NCBI GenBank assembly: GCA_007449985.2 | Contig: VIIQ02000234.1 | Span: 62,001 to 126,000, forward strand | DNA from: Desmodesmus armatus | Taxonomy: Eukaryota > Chlorophyta > Chlorophyceae > Sphaeropleales > Scenedesmaceae | Direction: 5' to 3' | DNA length: 64,000 nucleotides | In this document: in pieces, positions 45,152 through 58,490 of the stretch | Layout of the letters: each line of letters opens with the position of its first letter | Position numbering within the stretch: the first letter of the stretch is position 1 | Program-made: the position numbers and the translations under genes | The notes under the pieces: generated by a model | Seen by the model: only the letters and a program-made list of their open reading frames with translations | Databases searched by the model: none | Told to the model about the DNA's origin: nothing

Positions 45152-48100
45152 TCATGGCAGAGGCTCCTGTACAGCAGCAGCAGACGCAGAAGGCGAAGCA
45201 GCATGCCACAGAGTCAGTCTGGTGTCTGAGTGAGATCGAGTGCTTGTGCGCACAGAGCTTGGCTGCACAGAGCTGCTACTAGGCATGCAGGCTCCACCCA
45301 TGCTTCCTTACACGCCCTGCTGGCCTGCCTGCCAGCCAGCCTGCCAGCCTGTCTGTTTCTCTGCCTGCTGCCTGCCTGCCGGCCTGGTTCCTCCGTCACC
45401 ACAAGCCTGCACCCTCTCCCTGGACAACCAAACAACCACACCAACACAAGAATGGTATCTAATCACCCCACAGCAAACACGAAGTGCTATTTTCGATGCC
45501 TCCCTCCCTCTCACCTGCACGTTGCCCAGCCTGTTGAGGTGCAGGTATGCATCAGTGCCGTATCCCTCCATGGAGATGATCTGCAGGTCACCACCAAAGT
45601 AGCGCGCATACAGCCGGCTGATAGGCAGACCGTAGCCGTAGCCTGCCAGCACAGCAGGCCCGTCCTCGTCGTCCTGCAGCACAGCACGGCACAGCACAGC
45701 ACGGCACATCACAGCACAGCACAGGATCAGCACAGGGCCCATAGCATGCCAGCACTGCCAAATGTTCCTCGTCATACTGGGAGGCTTCTAGTGCTGAAGG
45801 CTGACGAGCAGTATCAGAGCACTTAACAGCTTGTGCGTTGCATCCCTTCTAACCTACGCAACATGACAAGGGTGCTGATGGGCCCCATCCGTCACCAACA
45901 CGGTGACGATGGCGGGAATGAAAGCAGGGTGCCCCGCCCCAGCCCCACCTGCAGCGTCTCCATCTGCACCCTCGACTTGGCTGTGCTGTAGAGGTAGGTC
46001 CATATGCTGGCCAGGCCGCTGCGTGGGATGCCTCCACCCTCGTCAGACACCTTGATAGTCACGTCCTCACCACCCTCGGCAACAACCAGCCTGCAGGACA
46101 CAGCAAGTGCAGGAAACAAAGGTCGCTAGTGAGGAAAGCATATGTCAGAGCCTGCGGACCATTGCTATGTGTTACTGGGGTGAAATAATGAGGTGTGTAG
46201 CTTGTGCCCTTTCTTTTGCATCACATCCTACTAGTAACCCAAAGTTGCAGAGGCGTGACAACAGTGGCCGCAACTGTGCAACGCTGTGCAGTACTGGGCA
46301 GACACACTGCCAGCTCAACAGTCTACCCCGGCCCTGCAGCGACAAGTAGCCCGAAAGCTCTCGAACCGGCTGGTTTGTTGGTAATGATTCCAAGGTACAT
46401 TCATTAGCAAGTGCTGAGCCCACCTGATTGGCGGTGGCTCGTCGTCTGCGTCCTCAAAGCGGTCCTGCACAGCCCTCAAACTGTTCTTCACAAGCTCGAA
46501 GATCATGTGGTGCAGATGGCTGGGCACGTAGGGAAACGTGAAGGCGGGGTCGCCGTAGATCGACACGTCCGGCGCCAAGCCATACTCCCGCATGCAGATG
46601 CTGCGAGCGTCATTGATGGCGTCCTGCGCGACCTGTTGTTCGGCAAGATGCAACATAAGCAGCCAAAGTGAGCAGGACGTTCGCAAGGGCGGCACTTGGC
46701 CAGCAGCAGCACTCAGACGCACTCCAGCACGCACGTACAAGTCTTGTGCTGCCAACAATCGGCGCTGTTACAACGACACCCATTCCTGCAACATGCTACA
46801 CTGTGTGCCACCCGAGGCATTCCTGTGCTGCTGCTGGTTGGAAAGTCAGCCCCAGCCATGGAAACCTAGCCCGGCTGCACCCACAACGAACTGCACTGGC
46901 GCCCTGTCTTAGCTGCACTGGTGCCCCTGCTGCTGACATAGCCGGCTCCTCACCTGCCACGGAGAGCACTTGGTGCACACCAGCCCTATGTGGTTGGGCT
47001 TGGGCGGTTCATGCAACGCGATGTGCTGACCTGCAGATGCACACAAACAGCACAAGACAGCGAGCAGCGTCATCACTTGGCTGCTCTCCACACGCGTCGT
47101 CATGTGGATGCCCAAGCAGGCCCGTAACACACACAGCGTGGGTGGGCACATGTGTACTGCCCATCTACTAGCCTGTCCTCAAGCAACCAGTAAGCAACCT
47201 GCTGCCGACCACTGAATACCCCGCCAGTACGGGTTTGGTTGATCCCCCCTCCCTCCCACAATAAAACACCATGCCACGCACCTTCCGCTGGACCCCCCTC
47301 CCCCATGATGTCGGCAGCACCACTCACCGATGAGTATGCGGATGCCAATGCGGCTGAGGTAGAAGCCGTCCAGGAACTGGTGGATCTCAGGCATCTCCAC
47401 CAGCACTGCTCGCTCACTCATGTCGCGCTTCAGCTCAGCAACGCCCTGCAGCACACACAGGAATGACAGGCACCACCACATCAATACTGGGACAAAAGGC
47501 AGCGGTGGGCATCTGGGGAAGGAGCTCATTTACGCTGCAGCTCGCAAACTCAGCCTCCCTCCCACCCTCACTTCCTCGTTCACTTCGACCAGCTCCCTCC
47601 TCTCCCTTCTGCCCTGTCCATCCAGTGACACCCCACACATGATCCCCAAAGGTTCTCACCCACGCATTCACAACAAACAAGGGCTGAGCTGGGTACCACC
47701 CGCCTTAAAAATACTTACCTTGGCCATGACTGGCACCACGTTTGCGTGACGCCTGTAGATGTGCCGCAACAGCTCAGTGAACTTCAGCTCATCAGTGGCA
47801 TCCTGGACACACAACAACAGTGTGACACAACAACACAATCGGGTGCACATCTCCCTGCATGGCTGATAAGCCTACCATCAGCCTGCATGTGATGCCGGTC
47901 TCACCCTGCTGGCAGGCCCATGTGACTCAACCAGCCCATGCAACCCGGGTCAACCTATGTGACCCAATCAACCCATGTGACCTGTGCCGGCCCATGTGAC
48001 CCCAGCTGTCCACGTGACCCCAGCCGGCTAAGAAGCTTGATGAGGGCTAGCTCTGACATCACAGCAAAGCTGGCATACATTGCTGACATGCACAGCAAGC

Positions 48101-49525
48101 ATATATCACTGACAAGTAGGCTCTAAACACCCGTCAACATCATTCATTGTGGGCACGCGAGGCTGCCCCAGGCGATGCATACGGCTGCCGCTGTATCCAG
48201 TGCCTGCTGTGCACACAGCCGCTGGACAAGCTGCCACTGGTCTGTGAGTGTGCTGCTGGCCCCACGAAATATGGTTGGCATGGTGCATGTGTCTACATCC
48301 AGCACCTCTACTTCGCTGTGCTCTGGCTGTGCTCCTGTTCACTGCCTGGTTGCGCATCAGCTGACAGCTGCCTCCCTGCTGGCTGCGCAGTGCTGTCCTT
48401 CGCCATGCTGTGCCGCGCTGTGCCACAGCTTTACCATGCTGTGCCATGATGTGCTGTACCTGAATGCGAGGGAATGACCGCAGCTCGTTGAAGGACTCCA
48501 CGTACCAATCACGGACCTGCGCAGGACGCATGGCAGCAGCACAAACACAGTTGTTGTGGGTATATTTGCAGGAGGGACACCTTTGCCACACACCAAGCCA
48601 GTGCCCACCAAGCCCTCCGAGGTTGGAGAGTGTGCCGCAGTCCAGTGGCAACACAGCCTGGCAGCATTGCAGTCAACATGTCACTGCCACCAACTGCTCC
48701 TGGCTGACCAGGCTATGGTATGGCCTTGCCGGCATGCTGGTTGCCTGTGTTGCAGCAATGGGCAACACCATGCTGGTGGACGCAACAGACATTGCCCAGA
48801 ACCTGGCCCAAGGCAGTGTTGGCCACATCCAGCCAGGCCTAAGGCATCTGCTGGATCCAGCTGGTACCATGGTGTATCTAAAAGCGCACCCTGTCCCCAA
48901 TACCCCCGTCCACACACAGCCTGTACACTGGTATTTCTCTGTTGTTGCTGGTCAGTCAAGTCTGCAGAATGTATTGATCGCTCAGGCCTTGTTTCATGCA
49001 CGTAGTAGGTGGGCATCCTTGAGGGTTGTGTATGCCACATGACGGCAGGCAACGACCCCAAGAAGGGTGAAGCTGATGCGAGTGACACGCAGATGCAAGT
49101 GGGGTGGCTGGGGTGCGGCACTGCTGCTGCTGTGGGAGTGTGTCCATCCCAGCTGTGGCTGCACAGGGAGAGCATCCAAACATGAGGCTCACCTTGAGTA
49201 TCTGTGTTTTGCTGGACAGGCCGTATGGCAGGTTCTCCAGCTCAGCAACCCTGTGGGCCAGACGCACTGGCAGTTCCTTGTGCAGGAACTGGCTGGACAG
49301 CACCAACTGACGTTCAATGGGATTGCTGCCAAAGTCAAGCATATATTTGAGACTGACGCCAGTCTGCTTCTTCAGCGCGTGAGCGAAGATATCGTCGACC
49401 AGCTCGCGTGGCACGCAGTCTGCCAAGCGGATGCCTTCCTTGACACCCATGGCCGTGGCTGCAGCAGCCCGCACTGCAAGCCTTGCTGCTGATGAAACCA
49501 TCTGACTTATGGGCTGTGCTGCCAT
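45152..49525 (-). CDS. PDK: Mitochondrial pyruvate dehydrogenase kinase
   Basis: PDK phosphorylates and switches off the E1 subunit of the mitochondrial pyruvate dehydrogenase complex. Nine exons join in phase: 49525-49193, 48516-48460, 47802-47719, 47445-47328, 47030-46954, 46632-46424, 46090-45949, 45673-45515 and 45166-45152; 397 residues, the normal family length. Features: N-terminal Ala/Arg-rich segment (likely presequence); [43 protein letters not shown], all typical of the regulatory domain; then the GHKL ATPase fold with N box [11 protein letters not shown]1 box DEGGGIP, G2 box [18 protein letters not shown] and [10 protein letters not shown]. The last exon is just 15 nt and encodes EPLP-stop, the expected family ending. 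Branched-chain kinase is less likely, given the plant-PDK-like C-terminus. Confidence 0.95.
47915..48025. repeat. CCATGTGACC-type short repeats in a PDK intron
   Basis: About eight degenerate copies of a 10-20 bp unit based on CCATGTGACC within PDK intron 2. Confidence 0.6.
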
Positions 49526-51497
49526 GACAACTATTGTACAGGGGAGGAGGGCGCTGATGGCACTGCCATCGCTGGCTCCCTACTGATGTCTGTGCATTGT
49601 TCTGCTGGTAGGGCGATTAGGGGGCTTGAACCGTGTTTGGGCAAAATGCGAGAAGAAGCTTGACTCGAAGGACATAGGGCAGCCCACGCTGTGGGTGGGT
49701 GGGTTGGGGAGCAGAGATGAACAAGGACTGCAGCAGTGCGAGATGACGTCGTTGATCCTTGTGGCCAGGCGGAAAGATCACAGCAGCTGAGCACGTCCTA
49801 TCAAAACGATGGTGCAGACATTGTGACTGTGTTCCCTCCACTTGACAGTTGCTGACTTGTCAGTAACCAGGTCAGCATTCAACAGAACAGATTGGGTGGG
49901 GGGAGGGTGTTTGTAAGCTGGACGTTATTGAAGGTACCACACAGCGTGGTTGCTCTCTCAGCACAGTTGTTGGTCTGTTTCACTGTCTTATCTAGTGAGC
50001 GGCAGGGGTGTGCTGGGGGGGGGGGGGGGGGGGCTCCTGCAGGGCTCTCATTGCAGAGGTCTCCTGTGGCTGGTGGCAGATACTCAGGCACAAAGCATGT
50101 ACCACCTGCTGCTTGCTGTGTGTTGCCAGATAGGCGGGCGACAGGACCGACCACACAGCTGGAGGCTCCTGCCTTGCATCCATGGGCAGTACTGGTACAG
50201 CCTGGCACGGTGCTGCAGCACTCAGAAAGCTTGACTGCTGTCATAGACAGGGGGGGGGGGGAACAGTGGGAGATTGAAAGGGTGGCAATATGTGTGGGAA
50301 CTCACATACGGCCATGGACAGCATTTGGCAGCAAGCTGACCTTGTACTGCGCTGGCCAGCAAACCACATCAGCGCACCTCACTCTGGTCACCACGTTCCT
50401 GTGCAGCCCAAGTCATGTGATGAGGGGTTGTTACACAGTGCCACTCCAATTTTCTGTTTTGACAGGACGGGTCCACGGAAAACGCAACATGCAGCATGGG
50501 CAGCATGCCTGAATCCCATCCCTTTGGCTCCACTCATGGCCAGCAGGACTCCACTTCCCGGACAGCCCGGATACAGCTCAAGCAGTCAATCTCAAGCAGC
50601 ATGCATGGGCCCTGCACATGCGTACGTGCACACACAACCAGCCACACACTTTCATAAGCAGCCCTGTATCAGGTAGCTGCATCAGGTAGCTGTTGTGAAA
50701 CTTCCGCGCTCTGCACTTGGCCAAGTGGTGGCCTACTGGTCGCACCCGAAGAGGACACCTGAGCCACTGCGCAGTCACGCTATACACTCAATCCACAACA
50801 GAAACCTCCCCTCCTGTCTGCAGTTCCAACCCAACAGCTTTGGCTGCAAAGCTGGTGGACTGTGTGCTGAGCACTGCAGGCAAGCCTCGACCTGCGGCAG
50901 GTGGTGCTGCAGGCACAGGCTATGCCGGGCAGCCTGGCCACACAAACCCACAATCAAACCAGTATCTCACCACACCATTGCTCAGCCTAAATTTGGTGCT
51001 TGGCTGTTGCAAACAGCTCTGCCTGCAGGATATTCAGCAACACAGGCTGTATACAACCCGCTGGCCGCCACTGGTGATCTGGCAGACCTCACCAGCAACA
51101 GCGTCCACTGTCAACACACAGACTTTCAAAGGGCACGCTGCCATGCATTACTCTTTACTGCATATGCCACCCACCACACCAAGCAGTGCACCTTGCTGCC
51201 CCATCAGCAAAGCCAAACTCACCAAGCCTCCCAAACGCAGCCTCGGCTGCTGGGCTCACTGCGCAAGCTGCAGGCCAACAGGGCGGGCAGTTCTGCTCAC
51301 GAAGAGCAACACACCAGCACAGCACACCTTGACATGTCCATCTCAATTCACCAATGCTCCTGAGGCAGTGTTCCCAGGGAGAGACTGCACAGTTTTCCGA
51401 CAATACCGATGCAGCACAGCGGCCATCAACACATCAGGGCGCTGACTGCCTGTTGCTTCTTGCCCTTTGTCTCCCCCATCTTATACTCCACGCTACC
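49526..51497. other. Intergenic region with poly-G tracts
   Basis: No gene is supported. G runs lie at about 50,017-50,033 and 50,250-50,260. A possible plus-strand exon between ~50,821 and 50,962 (reads ALAAKLVDCVLSTAGKP) has splice-like edges but could not be linked to anything. Confidence 0.4.
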
Positions 51498-54400
51498 TTA
51501 CTTGGTGTCTGCAGCAGCAGGTGTGACCACCGGCGCTGCCTGCTGCATTGATGCTGTTGCTGCCTTCAAGGCAGTGGCAGCGGCTGCAACAGCCTTGCAG
51601 GTGGGCTTGTGCTGCTTCCAGTGCTTGCGCTGGTCTGCTGCCCCACAGTATCTGGCCGCACCACACGCGCTGCACGTGCTTGCCTTGCCTGCTGCCAGCT
51701 GCTGCTCAGCTGGCTTGTCAAAGCAGCAGCAGCTGGGCTCGTTGCAGCAGAGGCGGGTGGGCAGGGCGGCACACAGCAGGCTGCCGAAGTTGAGCAGGCT
51801 GTCTGCTAGTGCTGTGCCTTCACCTGTGTTGTTCAGCTGCTGCCACGTGTGGGTAACGTCCTCAGCAATCTCGTCGTGTCCCCAATGCCTTGTGCCTGCC
51901 AGGTGTGGTGGGACACTGGGTCGGACTTGGCCACCTGGTGGACCCTCGTGTTGCCACCACCGTGCTTCTCGCAGTGCTGCAGCTTCTGGGTCTTCTGCAA
52001 GCTTGCAAGCGCTGTTGGCAGCTGCTGCAGCGGCAGCCAGAAGCTGGTTGAGTGCGTCGAGCACAGGCCTGCCGAGCACAGCATGCAGTTGCTTGGTACC
52101 CTGCACTGCTGCCGTGCCTTCTGATGTTACCAGCTGCTGCAGAACGCTGCCCAGCTGCACCACACAGTGCTGAAGGCAGGGCAGGCACTGCTCTGGGAAG
52201 TTGCCAAGGGCGTCAGGTGCGTCAAGGATCATTGGCTGGTTGCGTGTTATGAAAAGCCGGCTTCTGTCAGCCAGGGCTGCCTGCAGGGCCACTCCTGTGG
52301 TGTAGAGCGCCCGGCCAGCCAGCAGCAGCCACATGCTGGCGGTATCAGCTGGCTGTGTGGACGCAGGTTGCGCCGACTGCCAGTCGGTAAGGCCAGGCTG
52401 CCGCAGTGCATTGCAGTCTGTCCTGCTGCTGCAGCTGCCTGCATTGCTGCTGCTGGCACTGGCAATGCTTGTTGAGTCTAGCGGTGCTGCAATCGCAACA
52501 GATGCCGATGGTGGCAGGCGGGTCACATGAGGGCTGCCTGTTGTGCTGGTCACCTGTGCTGAGCAGACAGCGACTGCCCCTCGTGCTGCTACCATCCCCT
52601 CGCAGGCCAGACGGACATTGGCAGCAGCATCAACGTACCCACTGTGGTGCTGCAGCCTCTTGAGGCAGCTGAGCAGCAGGGACAGCAGGGCAGCGGCATT
52701 GCTGCTGTCTGAGACACGCTGCATGAGCTGCTGTGAGTTGCCAGCTGCCATGATCTGCATTGCTTTGACGGCCAACTCCACACCTTTGAGTGTGTAGAAA
52801 GGCTCTGCCTCGCAGTCTTGCCTCACCGCTGCCTCCAGCCTGCTGAATACTGTGCAAGCACTCATGCCCTCCAACAGCCATGCAGCCGCCACTCCTGCAG
52901 GACATTTGACACAGCAGGCAGACTGAGCCTCAGTCGACGGTTTGCTGACGCGCATGTGGCGCATGTGGGCAAGCACTGCGTCTTTTCGTCTGCTAACCAT
53001 AAGCACTGTAGTTTGAAGTGTCCTGCATGCCAAGCCTTGACGGTGACATGGCTGAGCGTCGCTGGTTTGCTTAGTCAGCCTGACTCATGGTGACCACACA
53101 GTGTAGCCCAAGGCTGGCGGCTGCCGCCAGTGCAGGTGCAGGATGCATGTTGCACTTACCATGCTGAGTGGCGCAGGCTGTCATGCTGTCTCCCAGCAGC
53201 CGGAAGAGCTGATCCTCCCAGCGCTTGAGCTGCGCCCTGAGGCCTGAGGCAGCCAAGGCAGCAGGCTTCCGGCCCAGCAACCCTATCACGGAATCAAGCA
53301 ATCTGCTATCATCCCATGCTGAGGAAGCGCTCTGAGCTGCAGACGCCTTGGGGTCGGTGCGGCGGTGTGACGCTGCCAGCTGCTGCTGCAGTGGCAGCAG
53401 CTCCAGACAGCCATGAACAACGCCCTGCATGACAGCTGAGCCTGGCGGCCGGGAAGAGCTCGGGCCACTGCTGGCTTGCTGTGGGTCTGCTGCCGCAGCT
53501 GGCAGCTTGGCGATAGCCATGCACATGCTACTGGCTGTCAGCACGCTGTCCAGCACATCTGCCTCTGGCTGCAGGGCTGCAAGCTCCGCCAGCACCAGCA
53601 AGAGAGGTGGCAGCAGGCAGCCCAGGCGCATGCTGGCAGCAGCACCAAAAGATGACCCAGCCTGAGTGATACTAGTAGCCTCTGTGCTGACCGCCCCAGG
53701 GTCCAGCACACTGCTGCGCAGGGTGCTGGCTGGCTGGCCTTGCTGGGCAGCGGATCCTGCAGGATTCTTCAGGTGATCATGCAGCTGGTGGAGGGCCCAG
53801 TTGACAGCGTCCAGGCAAATAGGCAGCTCTGGCCTTGAGAGGTCACTGATGACATCCTGCAGCTGCTTAGGATCCAGCCTTACAGCCTGCAGGAGGGCCT
53901 CATGGTGAGACGGCACAGCTGCTGCATCTTCATCAACAGCTGCTGGCCTGGCGGTGCTGGCCTGCGCACGCCGCCCCTGGCCACCCTTGCCTGCACTACT
54001 GCTTGCAGCGCTTCTGCCACGCGCAGTGCGTGCTGCTGCTCGGGGCTTGCCCTGCTGTGCACTGTGTACGTGGGCGACGCGCAGCCCCAGAAAGCCGATG
54101 ACAACTCGCAGGACTGCATCCCAGCCTTGGTCTGACGCAGCTGCCACAGGCTTGGTGTGCTTCAAGAGGCTGCAATCCACCCCAGCACATGTCTTCACAA
54201 AGGCCTCTGCACGCGCACAGCTGCCAGCAAGCAGCAGGGAAGCTTTCTCAGAGTGTGGGGAGTTGGAGCTCTTCTTGGCTGCTGTCATGCATTCCTGCAG
54301 GATGGCGTCGCAGCTCCAGCCAGCTGTGATGATTGCCGCCACTGTGGTGAAGTGGTAGCCATCCGAGACTGCTCGAGTGACTGACGCGATGTCAGGGTGT

Positions 54401-55500
54401 GGCTTGATGGAGCCGCTGTGGCCGGTAGATATGTGCACGCACTCTGCCCATATGTATGTCAGCACCAAACCAAGGCTCAGCATGTCACTCAGGGGCTTGG
54501 CTGCCTGACGAGATGCCGCGTGCGAGCTCTGCGTCATGCGCTCCAGCTGCTGCTGCATGTTCTCTGCATGTGCCGCTATGCAGAAGAAGGCATCAGGCAT
54601 CACAGTCAGGAGGCCTGCAGCATTGAAGATGACAGAAGCAACAGCACAGCAGTAGCGAACGCTGAGGGCATGTGCAAGGGTGCTCAGCACAAGCCTCTGC
54701 ACAGCAGTACTGGCCTGGTACAGCATGTGCAAATACCAACAAATCATCAGCGTTTCATTTCAAATTGCCAGGCCATGGTGAGAGCGAAGTGCGCTGGCAA
54801 TCTGTGAAAGGTCGCATGAAGCAGTGTGGGGACCCCCGCACGTCTCAGACTAGACCCATAGGCATGGGTGGTTTTGCTGCCATGTTTGGATACTTCCTGG
54901 GGAAAAAACGCTTCAGAGTCGCCCACCCAGCAGTGCAGGCGAGCAGGCCCCACGGAAACGCCCTCTCGGCAGACACCAACCCTCTGTACTCACCTTGCTG
55001 CATGCACATCAGGCAGAATCCTTCAGCCTGCATGTAGGTGGCCCCTGAGATTGCTTCGGGAAGGGTCATCCACTGGTTCAGCACAATTGCCAGGTCCCAC
55101 AAATGCTCAAAGGAGTCCAAGGTCCTTCCACTTGCAGGAGGGATGTGCTGGCCTTGCAGGAAGAATGAGCTGCTGCTGCTGTATGTGTTGTTCACCCTGG
55201 CACTGCTGCTCGTGGTGCTGATGCTGCTTGTACATCCTTGATGTTTGATTTGTTGTCCATCTGTACCTGTGCTGGTGCTGTTGGCGGGGCCGGGGCAGCT
55301 TCTGCTCACAAACAGCTGTAGGCCTTCACCAGTGCTGCTGTGAGAGCTGCTGCGAAGTCCAGCCGCTTCTTCCTCGCCTGTGAAGTGACCAATACCAGCT
55401 CTTTCTTGAAACTCTTCTTTTCTGCTACCTTGCAGAACTGGGACAGACTGCTCGCTTTCGCGAGCAACTCCAACGTTGGAAGGCCACGAAATTCACTCAT
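51498..55500 (-). CDS. MYND-type zinc-finger protein
   Basis: Pieces: 55500-55310 (MSEFRGLPTLELLAKASS...), 55130-54994, 54714-53160 and 52894-51498. Exons 1-2 and 3-4 join in phase; the 2-to-3 join does not (exon 2 ends phase 1, exon 3 starts phase 0), so an exon is missing, misread or frameshifted. The predicted protein is ~1,090 residues, mostly Ala/Leu/Ser-rich helix, with a C-terminal MYND finger: CCNEPSC, then CSAC, then YCGAADQRKHWKQHKPTC. One usual Cys (in YCxxxC) is absent (Ala/Asp instead), so one zinc site may be weak. MYND fingers bind proline-rich partners; large algal families of such proteins are known but their function is not. A decayed partial duplicate lies just upstream. 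Confidence 0.75.
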
Positions 55501-55869
55501 GCTGCCCTGAACGACGTCCAAGGGATGTTGCCAAGTCGATTTCCCAAGTTACATGCGGATTGATCGTCTTCCACGATGACAGTTTGATCAGTACAAGGTT
55601 GTTGACTCACCACCTGTCATGGTTCAGTCAAACTGCCTAACCCTAAACCGTGGACACTTTCTTGTTGACTTCACCGCTTCCGCTGCACTTGCTTCCCAGT
55701 CAAGCAAGACTCACGACACACAGGTGGCTGTCTGGCGGCATGCAACAGACCTTGCAATGCACCCTGCCTACTGGGAAAGTTCCGTTCTGGGGTCTGACTG
55801 GGGCGGTGTTGGATTGGTGTGGGATTGGGCTGGTGGAATGAGGCCTTGCCAAGTGCCCTGCATTACAGC

Positions 55870-56350
55870 TGCGCCTGGCGACCTGCCGGTCCACTGCTGT
55901 TGCTGCCACTGGCAGCTTCGCAGTGGCCATGCATATGTGACTGGCTCCCAGCACGCTGTCCAGAACTTTTAGATCTGCCTCTGGCTGAAGGGCCGCAGCC
56001 TCAGCCAGCATCCATAGCAGCTATGGCACCAGGCGCATGCCGGCGGCACCACAAGGGTTGGTCCAGAAGCGCTGGACACAAGCATGCTAGGAGCGCTGCT
56101 GATGGCGCCAGGGTGGGTGGCAACGTGCTGGCTGGTTGGTCTTGCTGTGCAGCGGCCCCTTGACCCGCCAGGTGGTCGTGCAGCTGGTGCCACCACCTGG
56201 GCCCTCAAGGCCCACTTGACGGCGTTCAGGCATACAAGCAGCTCTGGACATTTCAGGTCACTGACAACATCCTGCAGCTGCATTGCGTGACTGCTGAGGC
56301 CCAGCAGCCTTCAGGAGGGCCTCATGGTGAAGCGACACATCTGCCAGCAG
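55870..56350 (-). pseudogene. Decayed partial duplicate of the MYND gene
   Basis: Minus-strand fragments match the middle of the neighbouring MYND gene (53,500-53,920): LQDVVSDLKCPELLVCLNAV against LQDVISDLSRPELPICLDAV; AALQPEADLKVLDSVLGAS against AALQPEADVLDSVLTAS; LHHEALLKA against SHHEALLQA. Frameshifts and deletions separate them. No MYND finger or exon 1 is present. Confidence 0.85.
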
Positions 56351-58490
56351 CCTGTTGGTGCGGCGCCCCCAAGCGCTGTTGGGGGCGCTGCATGCCATGA
56401 CTCAGCGGACCGTCCTGCGCTCGACGGCCTGGGCCCCGCCAGGGCTGCTTGCACTGCTAGCCATGCTGCCACCTGCAGTGGTTGCTGCTGCTGAACCACA
56501 CTACGATCTGTACGAGGGTGAGCACTCAGTGCTCCATATCCATGTGTGTGTTGCTAATGCTTGAGGCAGGAAAAGCTTTTGGCTTGGCCCTGAGCCAACT
56601 GAGTAATGTTGATGGACTGATGCTTGACCGCAGGGTGGGGGCATCAGATGCCATCTACGCAGTGCGTAGCTGTGCTTGCATTGTCGCCACAGTGTGTGGC
56701 GTGTTCAACAGTATTGAATGCCCACTACTGGTCACTGCGGCGTCAGGAATTGTTCCTTTTGCCATCGGATTGTACTAACAATTGCCGCTGTAGCAGGCAT
56801 ATGCTGGTTGATGGCGTGTACATAGAGGTATGGCCAGTGATAAGCAATCGCTCGACGCATGGGTGTACAGTGTGGATTGTCGCCGCACTGGATCACCTGA
56901 CACACACCAGTTTCAAACCCAGCAGGCGGCACACTTGGTTGGGTTATGCCATACGAATTGAGGGTCCCCGCTTTTCCGACTCACCAACCAGTGCGCAGCA
57001 TACTCGGCTGCCAGCCGAACAGTGTTGACAATGCTTGAATTGCAAGTAGCACAGCACTCTGCTGCTGGTACTAGTACTGCCGGAGCAGCGCATCCACTGC
57101 ATGTGCATGGCATGTTGACTACGGGGATACTATCATAGTATTGAATTGAAACCTATAGGTTGAGAGCCTAATACGTTGCTAAGGTCACACCCTCACACAT
57201 GACAGCCAAAAAGTTGTCTACATTCCGTTCCCAAAAGTGCTGCACGCAGCTCTAGCGGGGTGATTCTGAATAAACATAGGATAAAAATCATATTGAGAAT
57301 GGTGAGAAACGTGGTCTGCGCTGGTGCTGGGCTATCGCAACTGCCATCAGCCCATCCCAAAACCATCGCAAACTGGACACCCCACACGATATTCATGTGT
57401 ATTTGTCGACAACATCTGGCCCACGTGTGCTCAGCGAAACTGCGTGGTTGCAAAGTAAACGAACCTATATACATGAACAGTATCCTTGCATGGCAACGAA
57501 CGTGAGCTGAGCCTTTGAGAAGCATGTACATTGCAATAATCGCATCGTATCCCCTTTTGGTGAGGCATGAACGCGCCCTGTAGCTTCGAGGTTGTGAGGA
57601 CAGGCGATCGGTTACGAGATGCGCAGACAACTGTCATCCAACGTTGGACCGCGCATGACTGACTTTTGCGAACAACTACGCAAACCGCAATTTGCGGTGC
57701 TGCTTTGTGATCGAGAGTGCATAAAAGCCCCGCTTTGTTCATTTTAGCCTGTCAAGGGGCAGCAGCTGAAGCTGCAGGCGCTGCAGCACCCCAGCAGCAG
57801 CACGCCTGCAACAGCAACTGTGCCGCAGCTGTACTGGAGCAAAACAACTGCACTACGCCTCCTCCGACTTCTAGAGCTCAATTCAGTCTGCTATGTTCAT
57901 TCCAGCCTGACACATGGGAGCAGCTGGTACCGCTTGCAGCGGCAGCAGTGCTGGGCACCCCAGCAGCAGTACCCCAGCAGCAGCAAGTGTGCAGCAGCTG
58001 GACAGCAGCAGAAATGCAGTAACGCCTCCCCTGATCCCCCAAACAAAGTTGAGCAGGGTTCGATCCAGCACTGACGCCACCTGGGCGTTAGCCGTTCTAT
58101 GTCCTAGGTTACATCATGTGCTCCAAACAACATTATTCAGGCGCCCTGCAAGCCCAGTCAGCACCTGCTGCAACACAGCAGGAACAACAAACCACTGGCA
58201 CGTGGCACGTGGTGTTAACAACAATGGCAATGATTCTGGCACAACAGAGAACAGAGGCCCCAGGGCGGTGTGCACAAGACGATGGCCCAACGCCGAGTCT
58301 CCACGAAAGGGCACCATGCTGCATGATGCCAAACTTGTCACTTGAACTGACAGCCCGGCTGATCAGTGATCATCACTCCTTTGTATCAAAGAACGGTGCA
58401 GTCGACCTTGGTCAACATCAATAGTTTGCGCACATCAATGACATGAACAATATCATGGTGGGACGCCTGTGTCGTGCTCGAATTGCTTCA
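56351..58490. other. Intergenic region, 2.1 kb, no supported gene
   Basis: Lower GC than its neighbours around 57.1-57.7 kb. An ATAAAAG at 57,720 is followed by Gln/Ala-rich open sequence to 58,022, but this has no ATG. GGTTCGATCC at 58,056 resembles a pol III B box without a matching tRNA fold. Confidence 0.4.

Noticed and set aside
50717..51445. Plus-strand 242-codon open frame
   Set aside because: No family resemblance, and the apparent exon inside could not be connected to a start or another exon.
56355..56564. Plus-strand frame with a hydrophobic, signal-like segment
   Set aside because: It partly overlaps, antisense, the edge of the decayed MYND duplicate; no homology or splice support.
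58040..58090. tRNA or pol III gene around GGTTCGATCC
   Set aside because: No matching A box, acceptor stem or cloverleaf could be drawn.
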